From Chlamydoabsidia padenii (lineage: Eukaryota > Mucoromycota > Mucoromycetes > Mucorales > Cunninghamellaceae), in assembly GCA_025330725.1 (NCBI GenBank), contig JAIWND010000075.1:1-49818 (forward strand): a stretch of 49,818 nucleotides of DNA, read 5' to 3'. This document shows, piece after piece, positions 31,705-43,169 of this stretch. The number at the start of each line of letters is the position of its first letter. The first letter of the stretch is position 1. The translations under genes were made by a program, and so were the position numbers. Under the pieces are notes generated by a model. The model searched no databases. It was not told where the DNA came from and saw only the letters and a program-made list of their open reading frames with translations.

Positions 31705-32017
31705 TAAAAAAATTAAAAAATTTAGACTCATAACTAACATTGAACCTCTTTTACGGACAATTCTGAACTTTCCAAGTCTTCCTGGCAAAGGTTCTTCCAG
31801 TATACCACATTACTCAAACTTGAGTATACTACACCATACACTGAACAACACCCATCCATACATAGAACCCGAGGAACATCATCCAAGTGAAAATGTCATC
31901 CGAGACTACACTATGGGAGAAGTATGCGATTTTTTGTCCCCGGTGCGATTGAAAGCCCCAAATATGGTATCGCTAGCCCAATATAGTCGTGTGGTTGTGA
32001 TCGATCAGCACCAAAAG
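31700..32017 (+). pseudogene. unrecognised frame ending where a LINE inserted
   Basis: Open frame with EPLLRTILNFPSLPGKG, IPHYSNLSILHHTLNN, ENVIRDYTMGEVCDFLSPVR and SLAQYSRVVVIDQHQK. Restoring the pre-insertion site (one copy of GCACCAAAAG) places TAA directly after QHQK, so the LINE entered at the original stop codon. The composition (Pro, Cys, ordered hydrophobics) looks genuinely coding, but the family is unknown and the 5' end lies in the poly(T) region. Confidence 0.4.
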
Positions 32018-32150
32018 TTTTTTATTTTTTGTAAAAGTTTTATTTATTTAAACCACGCGTCTTGATGAGGGGCGGGATTTGATAACCAAACTACAAGATG
32101 AACTAAGCTAATAAAGATGTATGAAGTAAAACTATTCTAATGATGGTTGA
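32018..32150 (-). mobile_element. 5'-truncated LINE 3' end, 133 bp, with 10 bp TSD
   Basis: The reverse complement matches the 3' UTR of the LINE at 43170: GGTTATCAAATCCCGCCCCT, then AAGACGCGTGGTTTAAATAA and an A-rich tail. It is flanked by GCACCAAAAG at 32008-32017 and 32151-32160. This is a classic dead-on-arrival target-primed insertion in minus orientation. Confidence 0.93.
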
Positions 32151-32234
32151 GCACCAAAAGTAAAAGAATTTCCAGTCACCCCTTTTTTGAATGCCGACTT
32201 TTTTCTTCGGGATTGCTCCGCTTACAATTTTTTA

Positions 32235-35058
32235 GCGTAAATTTAATTTTGAGTAAAACAAGGATTCGAATCCCGATAGACTTGACCCTGTGGCTTTTTG
32301 CCCTGGCGCTTTAAATCGTATATATAAAAAAATGTCAATTATCCAATCCGCCATTACTTTGTTGAATAGATGCACGACCGGTACTGTGGAACCTTTCCAT
32401 GAAGTCCTCTCAACACGCGAAGAACCTACCAAGTTTACCATGCCTCGTCGTGATTTCGATGCTTTCCGTAAAAGAGAAGAACAAAAGTGCAACTTCTCCT
32501 TATACGACAAAACAAGTGGACCTACTCGCAAGGCTAATGTTGTATTCCTTCAAAGGTTTGGCAATCACGATGGAACACTTTATGGTGCAATTATTGAACC
32601 AACAATTAAGAAACGAAAATATGCACTACGTTATAGAGAAGTAAGTGTCCGTATAATATATATTCATCTAACTACTAACATATACTTTTTTTTATAGACT
32701 TATTGTTGCCACCGATTTGGAGCGCTCAAACCGTCCACCAGCTCTGCTCGTTCTCACGATCCGATTTCTTGTGGATGTGAAGCGTACTTGAAGATGTTGA
32801 TCCGCGAAGAAAACCCCACGGAAACTATTATCGAATACCATTGGGGACACACTGGACATACATCCGGAAGCGTCCAGGACATGGCCTCAGCACCCATAAG
32901 TCGAGATGCTCGTTTGGCTCTTCAGAAGTTAATTGAAAACAAGATGACCTGGATCAGCATTAAACATCTCTTACGAGGATGCCAATCAGCTGGCATTAAT
33001 TATGGAAATGGGGGAAAATGCGAATATCGAAGAATCAATGCGTCTCACCTATCAGTCAGTATATTACCAGATGAACAAGACGATGAAATCCAAGTCTCAA
33101 CTCGATACTGATCTGGCAAAAAGTTTGGTAATGTGGAAGGAAAAGATCGTCCAGTCTGGTGGTTATTGCTTTACGAAGAATATGGAGACGATGAATGATG
33201 GGATGTTTGCCTTTGCTTTCTGCTCTCAATGGCAAATGAACGCAAGTATATGGGAAAAAAAAGACGAAGGAACAAGATGGTATATTACTGTTGACTCTTT
33301 ATTTTGTTTGGGTATACTGTTTACGAAAGGATGGTAGGATTGTATGCTTGGACTCCACACACAAGACATGCGTCACTAACCCAAGGAACTTCTGCTATCT
33401 CTATACCTTGGTGGTACGATCATCTGAGATTGGTAAAGGGCAACCCGTTGATTTTATGGTCATCAATCATGCGTCTTCTTACTCTGTGCAATTCTGGCTT
33501 CAGTGGCTTCGACAAGACCATGGCTACACTCCTTGTCAAGTGATGATCGACAACTCGGATGCTGAAATCGCTGGTATCAAGACTGCGTTTGGTGATGACA
33601 CGAAAATTGTAATTTGCCAATGGCATATAATAAAGCCTGGAGGGAAAACATCGTCAAGAAGGTGAAGGTCATCGCGCGTGGATCAACAGCACCAACAGCA
33701 ACGGAACGCAAGGCTTACCGTGACGACGTACTTCGACAAATGATTGCGGTGATGGTTTCCCAAACCAGTGATGCATTTGAAGAAGCTTGTCGGGAATTCG
33801 AAGGATGCAATGGTGTAGCTGATGATGTGTGGGATGGGTCTGCCCTGGTTGTTTACTTCAACCGGGAATATCTTGGAAAAAAGACAAGTGGTCATTGGCT
33901 TGGAGAAAGGTAAGTCCTTAGGTGGCATGGATGGTGATGGTGATTGTAGTATAGATACAAGGAACCTGTAGAATAGTATACCCTGTTATGTTGTTGCGAC
34001 TGTTGATGTTAATAATAAAAACCTTTTTAAATTTGAAACCATGCTGTATACGGTAGTGCGACTATGACATAAAGACCAATAATTATGTTGAAGCGTGGCA
34101 TCGTACGTTGAAGGAGGTTTATCTGCGCAATTTGAGAACTCAGCGCGTGGACGTCCTAGTGTATATACTTTTTGAGATGGTCGTGCCAGACTTCATGGCA
34201 GATTGCATCAAGACTGGTGCTCTCTTCCGGAGTGGTGTTCTCACTGCCGCCAAAAAAGAAGAAGAAGAAGAGCGAATGCAATTACCGGTAATGAAAAGGA
34301 AGATAAAAAGGGGCAGCATACCAAATAATAATAATATAAAAAAAAGGCAGCATCATCGAATATTTTCTTACATAGATGACGAAGCCAGGGCGATGATTTA
34401 TGATGAAGAACATGGTATCATCAAGGTCAAATCATTTAACTTGGAAATCGACTTGGTGTACACCATCACATTGAGTGAAAATGAAAACTCAATGGTTTCG
34501 TGCACATGCTTTTCCTTTGCCCGAGGAGCAACAAGATGCAAGCACATGTTTTTGGTGAACAGGGTGCACCCCATCTTGTTCCCTGACATTGTCCACCTGC
34601 AACATGTAAAAGTGTCAATCCAACAACCCACCAACAACCAACAAGACGCCAATCCCGACAATTTGGCTAGAGCCGTAACAATGTAAAAACACAAATGCCT
34701 TCTTTATTAATAACAATTTAACCTAAACGTAATCTTCTAGTCTAAACGCCAACAACGACCGATTACAAGCTTTGTTGGGGAGCATCCGGTATGATGACCA
34801 GGCGGCATCCGTGGTTATGCATGCCGCGCAGCAAATCAACGACATCTGGTCGACCTTGAAGGATGCAGAACATCCGATGCGTCAATATCGAAGACGTTTT
34901 TAATTGTTTCCTATAATAAATGAGCCAATAAAGTTGATTATTGCCTTCTGTTACTAGGAATGGGACGAGGCAAATTTAAATGATAGTGTTGATATATGTG
35001 CCACGGGATCAGTCTATCGGGATTCGAATCCTTGTTTTACTCAAAATTAAATTTACGC
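32235..35058 (+). mobile_element. second Mutator-like element (MULE-2), 2.8 kb
   Basis: Terminal inverted repeats of about 48 bp (32235-32282 and 35011-35058), starting GCGTAAATTTAATTTTGAGT, enclose a frameshifted MULE transposase gene. The flanks are not duplicated: on the right the element abuts a fragment of the OTU-MULE, on the left unrelated sequence. This implies a post-insertion rearrangement or deletion. It carries no OTU domain. Confidence 0.85.
32332..34903 (+). pseudogene. MULE-2 transposase, at least three frameshifts
   Basis: Exon 1 32332-32640 and following exons encode a Cys/His DNA-binding block (KCNFSLYDKTSG, YCCHRFGALKP, CGCEAYLKMLI, EYHWGHTGHTSG), then the DDE core: CLDSTHKTCV (Asp), VMIDNSDAEIAGI (Asp), CQWH, and TNNYVEAWHRTLK (Glu). 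A canonical SWIM finger follows (VSCTCFSFARGATRCKHMF). After a further intron the C-terminus reads LNANNDRLQALLGSIRYDDQ and ends at 34903. Frame breaks occur near 32980, 33300 and 33625. It is more diverged from the first MULE than a recent duplicate would be. Confidence 0.85.
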
Positions 35059-35594
35059 CTGCTATGCTGAAACTTATCTAAAAACTGGGGTAAAAAAAAA
35101 AACAACAACTATGAATCACAAATCTTTTTCCCTTTAGTTCACATGGATTTGAAAAACTCTAATAATCCCATTACACTCCTTCTCGCTTCTTCCCACTTTT
35201 ACTACGTTGAATTTGGCCGCACTCCCAAAGGACGAATGAAGAAATTCAACGTGCCTGTCACCAACATGGATCATGATCGACTTAGAAGCTCTTTCCCTGA
35301 CATATGCAACTCTGCCAATTATTCGATTCTATTCTAAACTTTTTTTTTTTTTTTTTTTTTCGTTTCTTCCTTCTAAAGTTTATGTAATTATGATTATCCA
35401 TTAAATTTCTACCTTATATCTTTCGCCCCTGATTTTTTTTGTAGCTCGCTCCCCCCATTTCCCGAGCACGGACTTTTAGCAAAAGTATGACGTTTCATTT
35501 TTTCACTTTTTATTTGTCTACGTCACACTTTTTGATGATTTTTATCGGCAACTGAAAAAGTGCGTGTAAATAGTGCATGTATCAAGAATTACCC
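35059..35594 (+). mobile_element. right-end fragment of a second OTU-MULE copy
   Basis: Nearly identical to 10579-11098: the end of the OTU exon, the same ~50 nt intron, the final exon (35143-35337, differing at NSANYSILF against NSVDYSILF) and the right terminal repeat ending AAGAATTACCC. It starts exactly at the MULE-2 right end. The poly(T) after the stop is longer than in the first copy. Confidence 0.93.
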
Positions 35595-35835
35595 TTACTT
35601 CTTTTTATTTGATGTCCCTACAAAAAAAAACCCCCCCTTACTTCTTTTGATCCTTTTGTTCTATCTACAATAGATCTAGACTAGTATATTTTTCACTATG
35701 GTAAATTAAACTTTTATTTCCAGGACAAAATGTTACTTGCATTCTTGCCATTTCAACCTTCTATCAATGAGATATCTGAATCACGATACGTATTTATTTT
35801 CCGCGCTCAAAGTCCTCTTTGTCTGTAGTAAAGAT

Positions 35836-35880
<45 letters not shown>

Positions 35881-35903
35881 TCTTATGAAATCTTCTCTGT
35901 AGT
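35595..35903. other. intergenic with long homopolymers
   Basis: Contains a ~27 T run followed by ~11 A at about 35841-35879, and a short C run at 35631. No gene seen. Confidence 0.5.
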
Positions 35904-38026
35904 TTACCCTTTGCTTAAAAGGATAGGTAATATGGAATCCATCCTAGCCAATCCTGCTTCTGTCGGTCGAATACCCCCATGTGCCCATTCATGTAGAAAA
36001 TCTGGTTGAACGTAGCACCGTAATTCGTCTTCATTTTTACAGCCTCGTTGTTCTTGTTTCAAAAATCCCGATTCGATGCACATGGCCAATGCTTCTTGAT
36101 TAAACATCTTATGGGGTAATGTTAGTGAAAATTAGGAATCTAGATCCCGAAATTTATCGTCATTCCCACTCTGTTGCGTTGTTTGTACCTCTTTTAGTGA
36201 GTACCCATTGGTCATCATTTCAAATCGTCGATTAGGAATTCCACCTTTTGTTCTCAGACCAAAAACAACCAACTCCTCCCTCAGTTGATCGTTTTCGATG
36301 GGAACAGCCGCACGAATGCTTTTCCATTGGTTGATGGTCAGTAACAAAGGGAAAGTCGAAACAAGTTACAAAAAGTATTTTTCAGTATTTCCTTCTCTCT
36401 TTCTTTTTTCTTTTAACTTGACATACCCTTCTCCGATTGATTCACACGAAGACATATACTTGTCTGGATGAAATTCCTATGGGTATGGGTACATAAACTT
36501 CTTAATCTTTGCCAAGTGTAAGCGCCATTAACACTTACCCCAAAAGTTCTTATACGCTGAGAAGAGATTGGATCGGTTAGTCGGCCATGAGCACCTGGAC
36601 CAATCCCAAGATAATCCAGTCCATGCCAGTATGAAAGATTATGCTTGCTCATCGCATTTAAGCTTCGACTGTAATTGGATACTTCATAGTGTGTAAATCC
36701 GCTTTGATATGTCAGCTAAGGGATAGTTGGGAAGTCGGGACACGGAAGAAAAACATGTGTTTGAGTTTTTTCCAGATAAAGTTTTATAATTACAATTATC
36801 GTTTTATTACCTCAACAGTAGTTTCATACATGTCTGCAGCCTCATCAATATCTGGTGGTGAGGGTATATTGCCTTTCAGGACACCCTTGTATATTCTATG
36901 AAAGATTTTCAATATTAATAATTCATGCGCATAATTGTGAATCTGCTTGTGTTATATTTACGGTGTCCCACGCTCTAATGACAATTGATATAATGAGAGA
37001 TGGGGCCCCGCTAAATCTAAGCCAAACTAAAATATAGACCGTTATGTAAAATTTGATTTTCCCTTGAAAATAAGGAAATAGTCCGCTTATTTTACCTTTA
37101 ACTCCTTTTCCCAATTCACTAGGGATTGACCTGGCCTTGCAAATATCAAATCGAATGTCATATTGTCAAACGATTTTTTTGCGGTCGCTATAGCTCGTAC
37201 GCTTTCGGACCCAGAATGGTCACGTCCCATCATTTGTAAACTCAAGTCGTCAAAAGATTGAATACCCAAAGACAATCGATTGACGCCTATATTACGAAAG
37301 TCTTTGAGTTTATGATACTCCGTTGACTAATGTATAATACACTTGAAAGCGTTAATGTTTCTATTCTGAAAGACTCTGTTTTTAAATTTACCGTTGGATT
37401 GGCCTATAAACAAGCACAAGCATCAATGATTAGGTCACACTTTTGATTGATAATGTACTGTACCTCCATGGTGATTTCGGTGTTTGAAGAAATGTCTAAC
37501 TTTCTATTTATGACATCCAATATATAGCTTAAAGTAGAAGGCTTTCGGATGAATAGAATGGAAAAAATATTAAGACTTGATTCATCAGTATTTAAAAGTG
37601 TTTACCAGGGCAAGACCTATAAAAAGCGACCGCAGGGTAATAAAAACTGTAAGTAATAGAAAACTTAGATCTTTGTTTTGGGTCTTCTTACTTGGTGTAC
37701 CACCGCCAAAATAAATGGATTGGATCGGACGAGAGAACAGTTGGTATCGCTCTACGTAATATTCTATTTCTTTTTCCATAGCCTTTTTCAATCGTTCGTC
37801 CGGTATAGTTGCGGTTGGTTGGACATATTTATTGAAATTACAGTAGGTACACTTGCTTTGGTATGGGAAAGTAAAAAAGGGAAACAGATAAAAAAAAGGC
37901 TGACACCATGTTTTATTTCCCTTAACTCTCCAATTCACGAACCTACCTTTCACAGTACGGCCAATGAATATATATCGAAAATGGTTCTAACCTCCTTGTG
38001 ATTGATGACTTTATTGCACCCCTCAT
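35904..38026 (-). CDS. hemW: HemW/RSAD1 radical SAM protein, 12 exons
   Basis: Exons (from the start) 37947-38026, 37692-37855, 37606-37616, 37464-37541, 37392-37403, 37096-37326, 36962-37026, 36811-36895, 36539-36715, 36427-36476, 36189-36318, 35904-36107; every phase closes, 428 aa. The radical-SAM CxxxCxxC is [18 protein letters not shown], with Phe-Asn after the last Cys as in HemW rather than true coproporphyrinogen oxidase. Others: [41 protein letters not shown], and the C-terminal HemW domain ([27 protein letters not shown]). HemW is a heme-binding chaperone for haem insertion. The start [16 protein letters not shown] is a short basic leader, probably mitochondrial. Exons 3 and 5 are 11 and 12 nt. 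Confidence 0.93.
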
Positions 38027-38266
38027 TTTTAGGGTAGTACTTGATGCACGTATTATTTATACTGTTTTTTTTTGGAAATGAGTCAGTTTTATTATGTATA
38101 AAATTAAAAAGACATGGCCCGACGTCGGAGTTGAGAGGTGGGCCAGAGTGTAATGCGGGAGACTTACGATAATTCACGGGATGGAGGCAAGTATGTTAAG
38201 AAGAGAAAGGAAGGTAAGGGAAGAGGACAAAGACGAGAAACAAGGATATATATATAGTATGAGGGA
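38027..38266. other. HemW upstream region
   Basis: Short intergenic stretch with purine-rich DNA. No other feature recognised. Confidence 0.35.
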
Positions 38267-38358
38267 TGTCGTATTCTAACAGGCATTTAGCAACAATTGT
38301 GCATACTCAGCTCGGATAAATTTCTTTTGAGCAGTCCCTCTGCCTGTTTTTATCTAAC
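38267..38358 (+). mobile_element. LTR fragment related to 6736-6965
   Basis: Starts TGTCGTATTCTAACAGGCAT and matches the solo LTR at 6736 to ..CAGTCCCTCTGCCTG with one small deletion. It then jumps to TTTTTATCTAA, found further inside that LTR, and diverges. No 3' end or target duplication was found, so it is a decayed or internally deleted copy. Confidence 0.85.
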
Positions 38359-38720
38359 CAGCGTCTCTCTTCGCTTCGCTCGGGTCGCCCCCATCCCCCA
38401 CCACCAAGACGCATCAAAATTTAAATAAAATAACAGTTTGCTTATTATATGTTGGGTTACAGTCGTTTGGAAAGCTTTTAAAAAATGTAATGATTGATAT
38501 TGTTTAGCTGGAAGAAGAAAAAAAAAAAAAAAAAAAAAAAAGAGGGTGGGCTGTTCAGATGAGTACTTCAGTGTAAACAACATTCGGGGTAGAAGGAATG
38601 GATGCTAATGAGCGGGTAGGAATGGCGACATGAAGATTCCGTGAGTTTGTTGATCAGGAAAAGGCCACATAGAGTTGACCATGAGTGAAAATGGGATCCT
38701 TTAGGGGGTGTCGATATTTT
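38359..38720. other. intergenic
   Basis: A ~23 A run at about 38518-38541. No coding or RNA gene recognised. Confidence 0.4.
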
Positions 38721-38860
38721 CGGGGTACCCTCAAAATTCTAGGTGTACCCTCAAAATTCTGGGGGTACACTCAAAATTCTGGGGGTACACTCAAAATTCT
38801 GGGGGTACACTCAAAATTCTGGGGGTACACTCAAAATTCTGGGGGTACACTCAAATTCGT
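38721..38860 (+). repeat. 20 bp minisatellite, seven copies
   Basis: Unit GGGGGTACACTCAAAATTCT. Copies 1-2 have TACCC and a variant first block, copies 3-6 are identical, and copy 7 is partly degenerate. The four identical central copies suggest recent expansion. Related degenerate text (GGGGGTACTCTC) follows to 38882. Confidence 0.97.
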
Positions 38861-38882
38861 GGCGGACTTTGGGGGTACTCTC

Positions 38883-39734
38883 TAAAGTTTTTTTTTTGTG
38901 GGAATGTCTTTTGTGATATTTAACTGACGACCTACACTACTGTATTATGTAAGGAAAAAGCAATCTCCTTTAACGATTATTCTGAAAATGGCATATCCAG
39001 TCCAGATTGTAAAATTCAATTATGATCTCTCCCTTTTTTATGCATCAGGTTTTATTCTATTTGAGGGAAATTCGAAGAGCTTTTCGTGAATCAAATTAGA
39101 ACGGCATATAGTATGAATAAAAAATAAAGTACATCAATGTTTATACAAAAAAGAAACTAATTACCAGTTTGTTGGTTTGTGTATAAATTTGAATATAAAA
39201 AATAAAAGTTTAAGACGAGTAAATATGATGAGACTCTGATGTGCCAAAAATCAAAAAAAGTCTGCGATTTCTATGTACAATTTTTTGGGGCCTTGAGTTG
39301 GCCCTTTTTTTTTTATTTTTATTTTATTTTTATAAAACATAAATGAGTATGCAGCACAAGATTTTTTTTTTAAAAAAAATATGATAACCCTCCCAGTGTT
39401 TTATTAAAAGCCTTCATATTGAAACTACACTAACTCACAATTGCCATCTTTGCAAAACAAGGGTGGATTGGGGCAAAGTTAGACATCAATGGCCGCCGAG
39501 CTAAAGGAAAAATTACCACAGTCGCCGATAGCCTTCGCTCTCGGGCTACCCTAGATAAAGTTCATCTGAAGTAGTACAATTTTTACTATTCCCTTATTGG
39601 AATACAACAATGTTTACCCGGCTAATTGTCGAGTTGGTAGCCCTCTCGCGATAACTGTTTTCAGAAGCCTTTTTTATCATTATTGCTTGATTATCTTCCA
39701 GTTCTTCTTCCTTGCCATCCATATAACATTCATA
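38883..39734. other. promoter side of the hydrolase gene
   Basis: AT-rich with several poly(T)/poly(A) runs. The 39597-39734 segment is open in the hydrolase frame, but its content (LFYHYCLIIFQFFFLAIHI) looks like an untranslated AT-rich leader or a possible membrane anchor. Confidence 0.4.
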
Positions 39735-41491
39735 ATGAATGTCGCTCCTTTGCAGCACAAAATAAGGCCAGAACAGCAGCAGCAATCCAGTTGGCCTTTT
39801 TCCTGTTCTGAACCATCATCATATACAAACAGCTCTCTCTCAACTCCATTACCTCGACGCATTGGCAAAAAGCCTCCTTCTTTAGTTGTATATCCCCCTC
39901 CTTCGACTCCTTCCTCTTTTTCTTCTTTTTGCTCGTCTCACCAACAATATAGGCAACATCCTCAGCCCACTGCTACCACCTCGACGACAATGATGACTTC
40001 AACTAACAAAAAAAAACGCATGAGAAACCATCGACTACCAAACAATATGTCTTCAGCAGCAGCGACAAGAGTGAAAACCGCTGCAACATCTACCTTGGAT
40101 GGCTTATTTTTGGCAAGCCCACCACCCACGGCAACTCGATTACCGAACAGTGACGTTCTACGAATGGCCAGACTTCATCAAACTTTTGACTTTGTTTCCG
40201 GCGGTCATACAAAGAATGTCGGTCGAGGATATGGTCTTGCCTCTACAAATAAAACAGTGCCGAAGAACCACACGAAAGAAAGAAAACTGCCACCATTCTT
40301 ATTACCTTCCCATCGCGTTGGGTTCGCTGAATACGGTGATCTTGAAAATGGATACCCAACTATTGTCATTGGTGGTCATGGTTGTTCGCGATTGGTGGGA
40401 ATCATGTTTGAGGAATTAGCTCAGAGGCATGGTTTGCGTATGATATGGCCTGAACGTCCTGGGTAGGACAAACTTTTCAAATGGTCTTCTTTCAGCACGG
40501 TGTATTGATGAGATTTTGACCGTTTTTAATGATATAGGTATGGATTATCAGAAGAATGTAGTCCACAGAAGTTGAATGCATTGGACTGGGCAGGTAAAAA
40601 AGAAAGGATATTCATAAAGATATTTGAATTGATTGATGTTTTCAATGCTTGATAGAGGTTGTGATTCAATTGATGGATCACCTGGGCATAGACAAGTTCA
40701 GTATTATCGCACAGTCAGTTGGGACAGTGTTCGCAATGGCCTTGGCACATCAATATAGTTCGCGGATAGAAGGTACGATGTATATGATATCACCTTGGGT
40801 ATCTACACAGCAAGCCAATACTTTCAAATGGTCACGTCGACTACCTGCTAGCCTGGTCACGAAGACACTATCGTTTGCTATGGATGTAATATGGTTATTT
40901 AGCAAACCATCGGACTCTTCAGAATCACTGAATCAGTCAGCAATATCCAAGGAAAAAACATTTTCGAGCACCAACACTCTGTCATTCCCATCAGATTTAT
41001 CTTCTAAAGTGCACTCTTCTTTTTCAGATAACAAAAGTGAAGAAAAGCGACAAGACGAAGAAAATGCATTTTTGGCTTCATTGGAAAGCGAAGACACAAT
41101 GGATATGCCAACAGATTTTCCGCCCCATCGGCCCTTACGACACATGGTGCGCCCACGTCATGTATCATTGTATGTGGCTATGAATAAATACCGCATGATG
41201 GAACCATACCAACCAGGTCAACTGGGTGATGTCATTGTTGCGTTAGAGAAATACCATGACTTTGGGTTCAGTTATGATGGACAACCGCAGCAAGTAGCAA
41301 TATCGGCTGTGTGGGGGGATAAAGATAATTTAATTCCTCAACGTGCCATTGAATGTTTCGCGAATCAAATACGAGACATCCGCTTGAAGATCTTGGAGGG
41401 TGAAGGGCATGATCTGATCTGGAAGGAAGGTGTTATGACTTGGGCAATCCGAAGTATTGGCGAGCGATGGCGCGCAGCCGATAATCGATAG
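39735..41491 (+). CDS. alpha/beta hydrolase-fold protein
   Basis: Exons 39735-40462, 40538-40593 and 40656-41491; phases 2 and 1 close, 539 aa from MNVAPLQHK. A long Ser/Thr/Gln-rich N-terminus (~190 residues) precedes the fold: VGFAEYGDLENGYPTIVIGG, the oxyanion region, WPERPGYGLSEE, nucleophile elbow IIAQSVGTVFAMAL (Ser; Ala replaces the first Gly of GxSxG), VWGDKDNLIP (Asp) and EGEGHDLIWK (His). An acidic Ser-rich insert (about residues 350-410) splits the cap region. Substrate unknown. Starting at the upstream in-frame codons would add a hydrophobic stretch, so a membrane anchor is possible. Confidence 0.82.
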
Positions 41492-41792
41492 CCTATACCC
41501 AAATTCATTACTCCTTGGTTTTATACACTTCTCTATTTTTGTTACTTTTATAACTTTTTCAATGTTCCATCTCTTTATTTCTCTGTACAGTACAACATGG
41601 TTACATTGATTTGCCTTTCACCTCGTGTTTGACAATTTTGTCATCTCCACCAAGAATACTGATTTGACATTAAAGTATTGTGACCAGCGCTTTAATCGAG
41701 CTTTTCTTCTGTTTCAATCACAATAGACACTAAAGCATGATGAAATTTAATTTGTTAAAAGAACTCCCATCCATCAATCTGAATGGGAAGAT

Positions 41793-42345
41793 GTGGATCA
41801 TATGGACGTTTACAGCAATTTAGATGATGACTTGATGACCAATCATTTGAACAAGTTACAAATGTCTTCTGTTCCTAGCCTCACAAAGGATGACATGCAA
41901 GACTCACCTCCTTCTGGCCCCACAAGCGATTCTTCAACAGTTAAAAAACCCAAAAAGAGACGAACACATAAGAGGAAAACTTATACACAAGAAGACGTTT
42001 TAAAAGTTCTTACACTTTTTTATGTGGATGGTACAAGTACACAAAAAGCAGGCGCGGCTGTTGATATGCCAAGGTCAACAGCAGCATCACTTGTCAAGCA
42101 ATATAAGGACAAGATGCCTCCTCCTGTGAAGAGCCTCAAGCGTGGCTCTGCAATTCCAAAAGTAGAGGATCATGATCTAGAACAGCTTGGGTAAATGCAT
42201 TTCAATAAATAATCAGTATGATCTTGAAAGTCAAAAGAATCGATTTATATAAACTCAGGCACGCAGGTACGGAGTACATCAAGATGAAGATGAGGATAAG
42301 CAGTGGAGTCAGGCACAGTCTAAAATGAGCTTTTTTTTATTTTAA
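41793..42345 (+). CDS. small helix-turn-helix protein
   Basis: Two exons, 41793-42190 and 42267-42345 (phase 2), 158 aa. Acidic/Ser N-terminus, a basic patch (KKPKKRRTHKRKTY), then an HTH: TQEDVLKVLTLFYVDGTSTQ, KAGAAVDMPRSTAASLVKQY. The tail after the intron is acidic (VHQDEDEDKQWSQ). AATAAA at 42344. The HTH resembles the N-terminal DNA-binding module of Tc1/pogo-type transposases and the Psq/HTH_23 group, but no catalytic domain follows. It could be a transposon-derived regulator or the remnant of an element. Confidence 0.55.
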
Positions 42346-43169
42346 TAAAAGCTATACTAAAGCTTCGTATTCCTATCACAACGACATCTCACCTCTCTCT
42401 ATCTCTTCACAACAACCAAAGGCACAAAAAGTCAACCAATACTACATTCACACTACAAAACTTGGATTTTTGAAGAAGAGTCAAAGCTCCAGTGAATGGT
42501 AAACGCTGGCGAAGATTGGTATACGGTACCGGAACCAATGAGCTACTCAGACGGTGCCTGTAAAGCTCGACTGCGAGTGATCGAAAAGGGGGAATCTCCT
42601 CTCCAGGTAATTTGTCAAGAAAAAACAAAAAAACAAAGACAAGTAACAATGACTCAACTCTCAATGACATTCCTCTGTATTGTTTTATATACTATAGAGA
42701 TCACGTCTCTCAACACACTGCTGTCGACCTTCAAGTGGGTCTCCCTCTAGTGAACAATTTCTTTGTCTACAATGTAAAACGTAAGTTAAAAAACAGCATT
42801 GATCAGCAACTTTTTTAACTTTGATTCTTATTTATATATGAAGTATACTTACTGGCTCCTCGAGTTCTTGAAAGTACTCAAGAGGACTGTGTTACCAAGG
42901 AGGATCATGTTGCCTTGGTAAAGAAGGTCTACTTTATGTGTGGGAGCATGAATATCCCAAGTACCTGGAAACCAACCTTTTTAATGGCTCTGATAATGAA
43001 TCCAAGGTAATAGAAACAAAACAACTAAATCATATCTAAAAACCACCGACTAATAGTTTTAAATGTTTACGTGACAAGACCTCGGGCAACGTGCAAAACT
43101 TTGCGAAGACTGGTGACTGACATTGAAACTCATATCTCTAGCATGATAGTATTATTATTATAGAATAGC
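42346..43169 (+). pseudogene. unrecognised multi-exon coding remnant upstream of the LINE
   Basis: From 42496: MVNAGEDWYTVPEPMSYSDG, CKARLRVIEKGESPLQ, then a plausible intron (GTAATT..TATAG) and a Cys-containing segment (STHCCRPSSGSPSSEQFLCL). Further on, near 42880-43010, CYQGGSCCLGKEGLLYVWEH and EYPKYLETNLFNGSDNESK end at GTAATA. Cys-rich and coding-like in composition, but no complete gene model can be made and no family is recognised. Confidence 0.3.

Noticed and set aside
32260..32282. tRNA T-arm/Pol III B box (GATTCGAATCC) in the MULE-2 TIR
   Set aside because: No A box or cloverleaf around it; the same sequence is present at both ends as part of the TIR.
36689..37037. Plus-strand frames across HemW
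   Set aside because: They run antisense through conserved HemW exons and introns and show no features of their own.
38721..38860. Possible CRISPR array
   Set aside because: Units are directly adjacent with no spacers, and this is a eukaryotic genome; it is a minisatellite.
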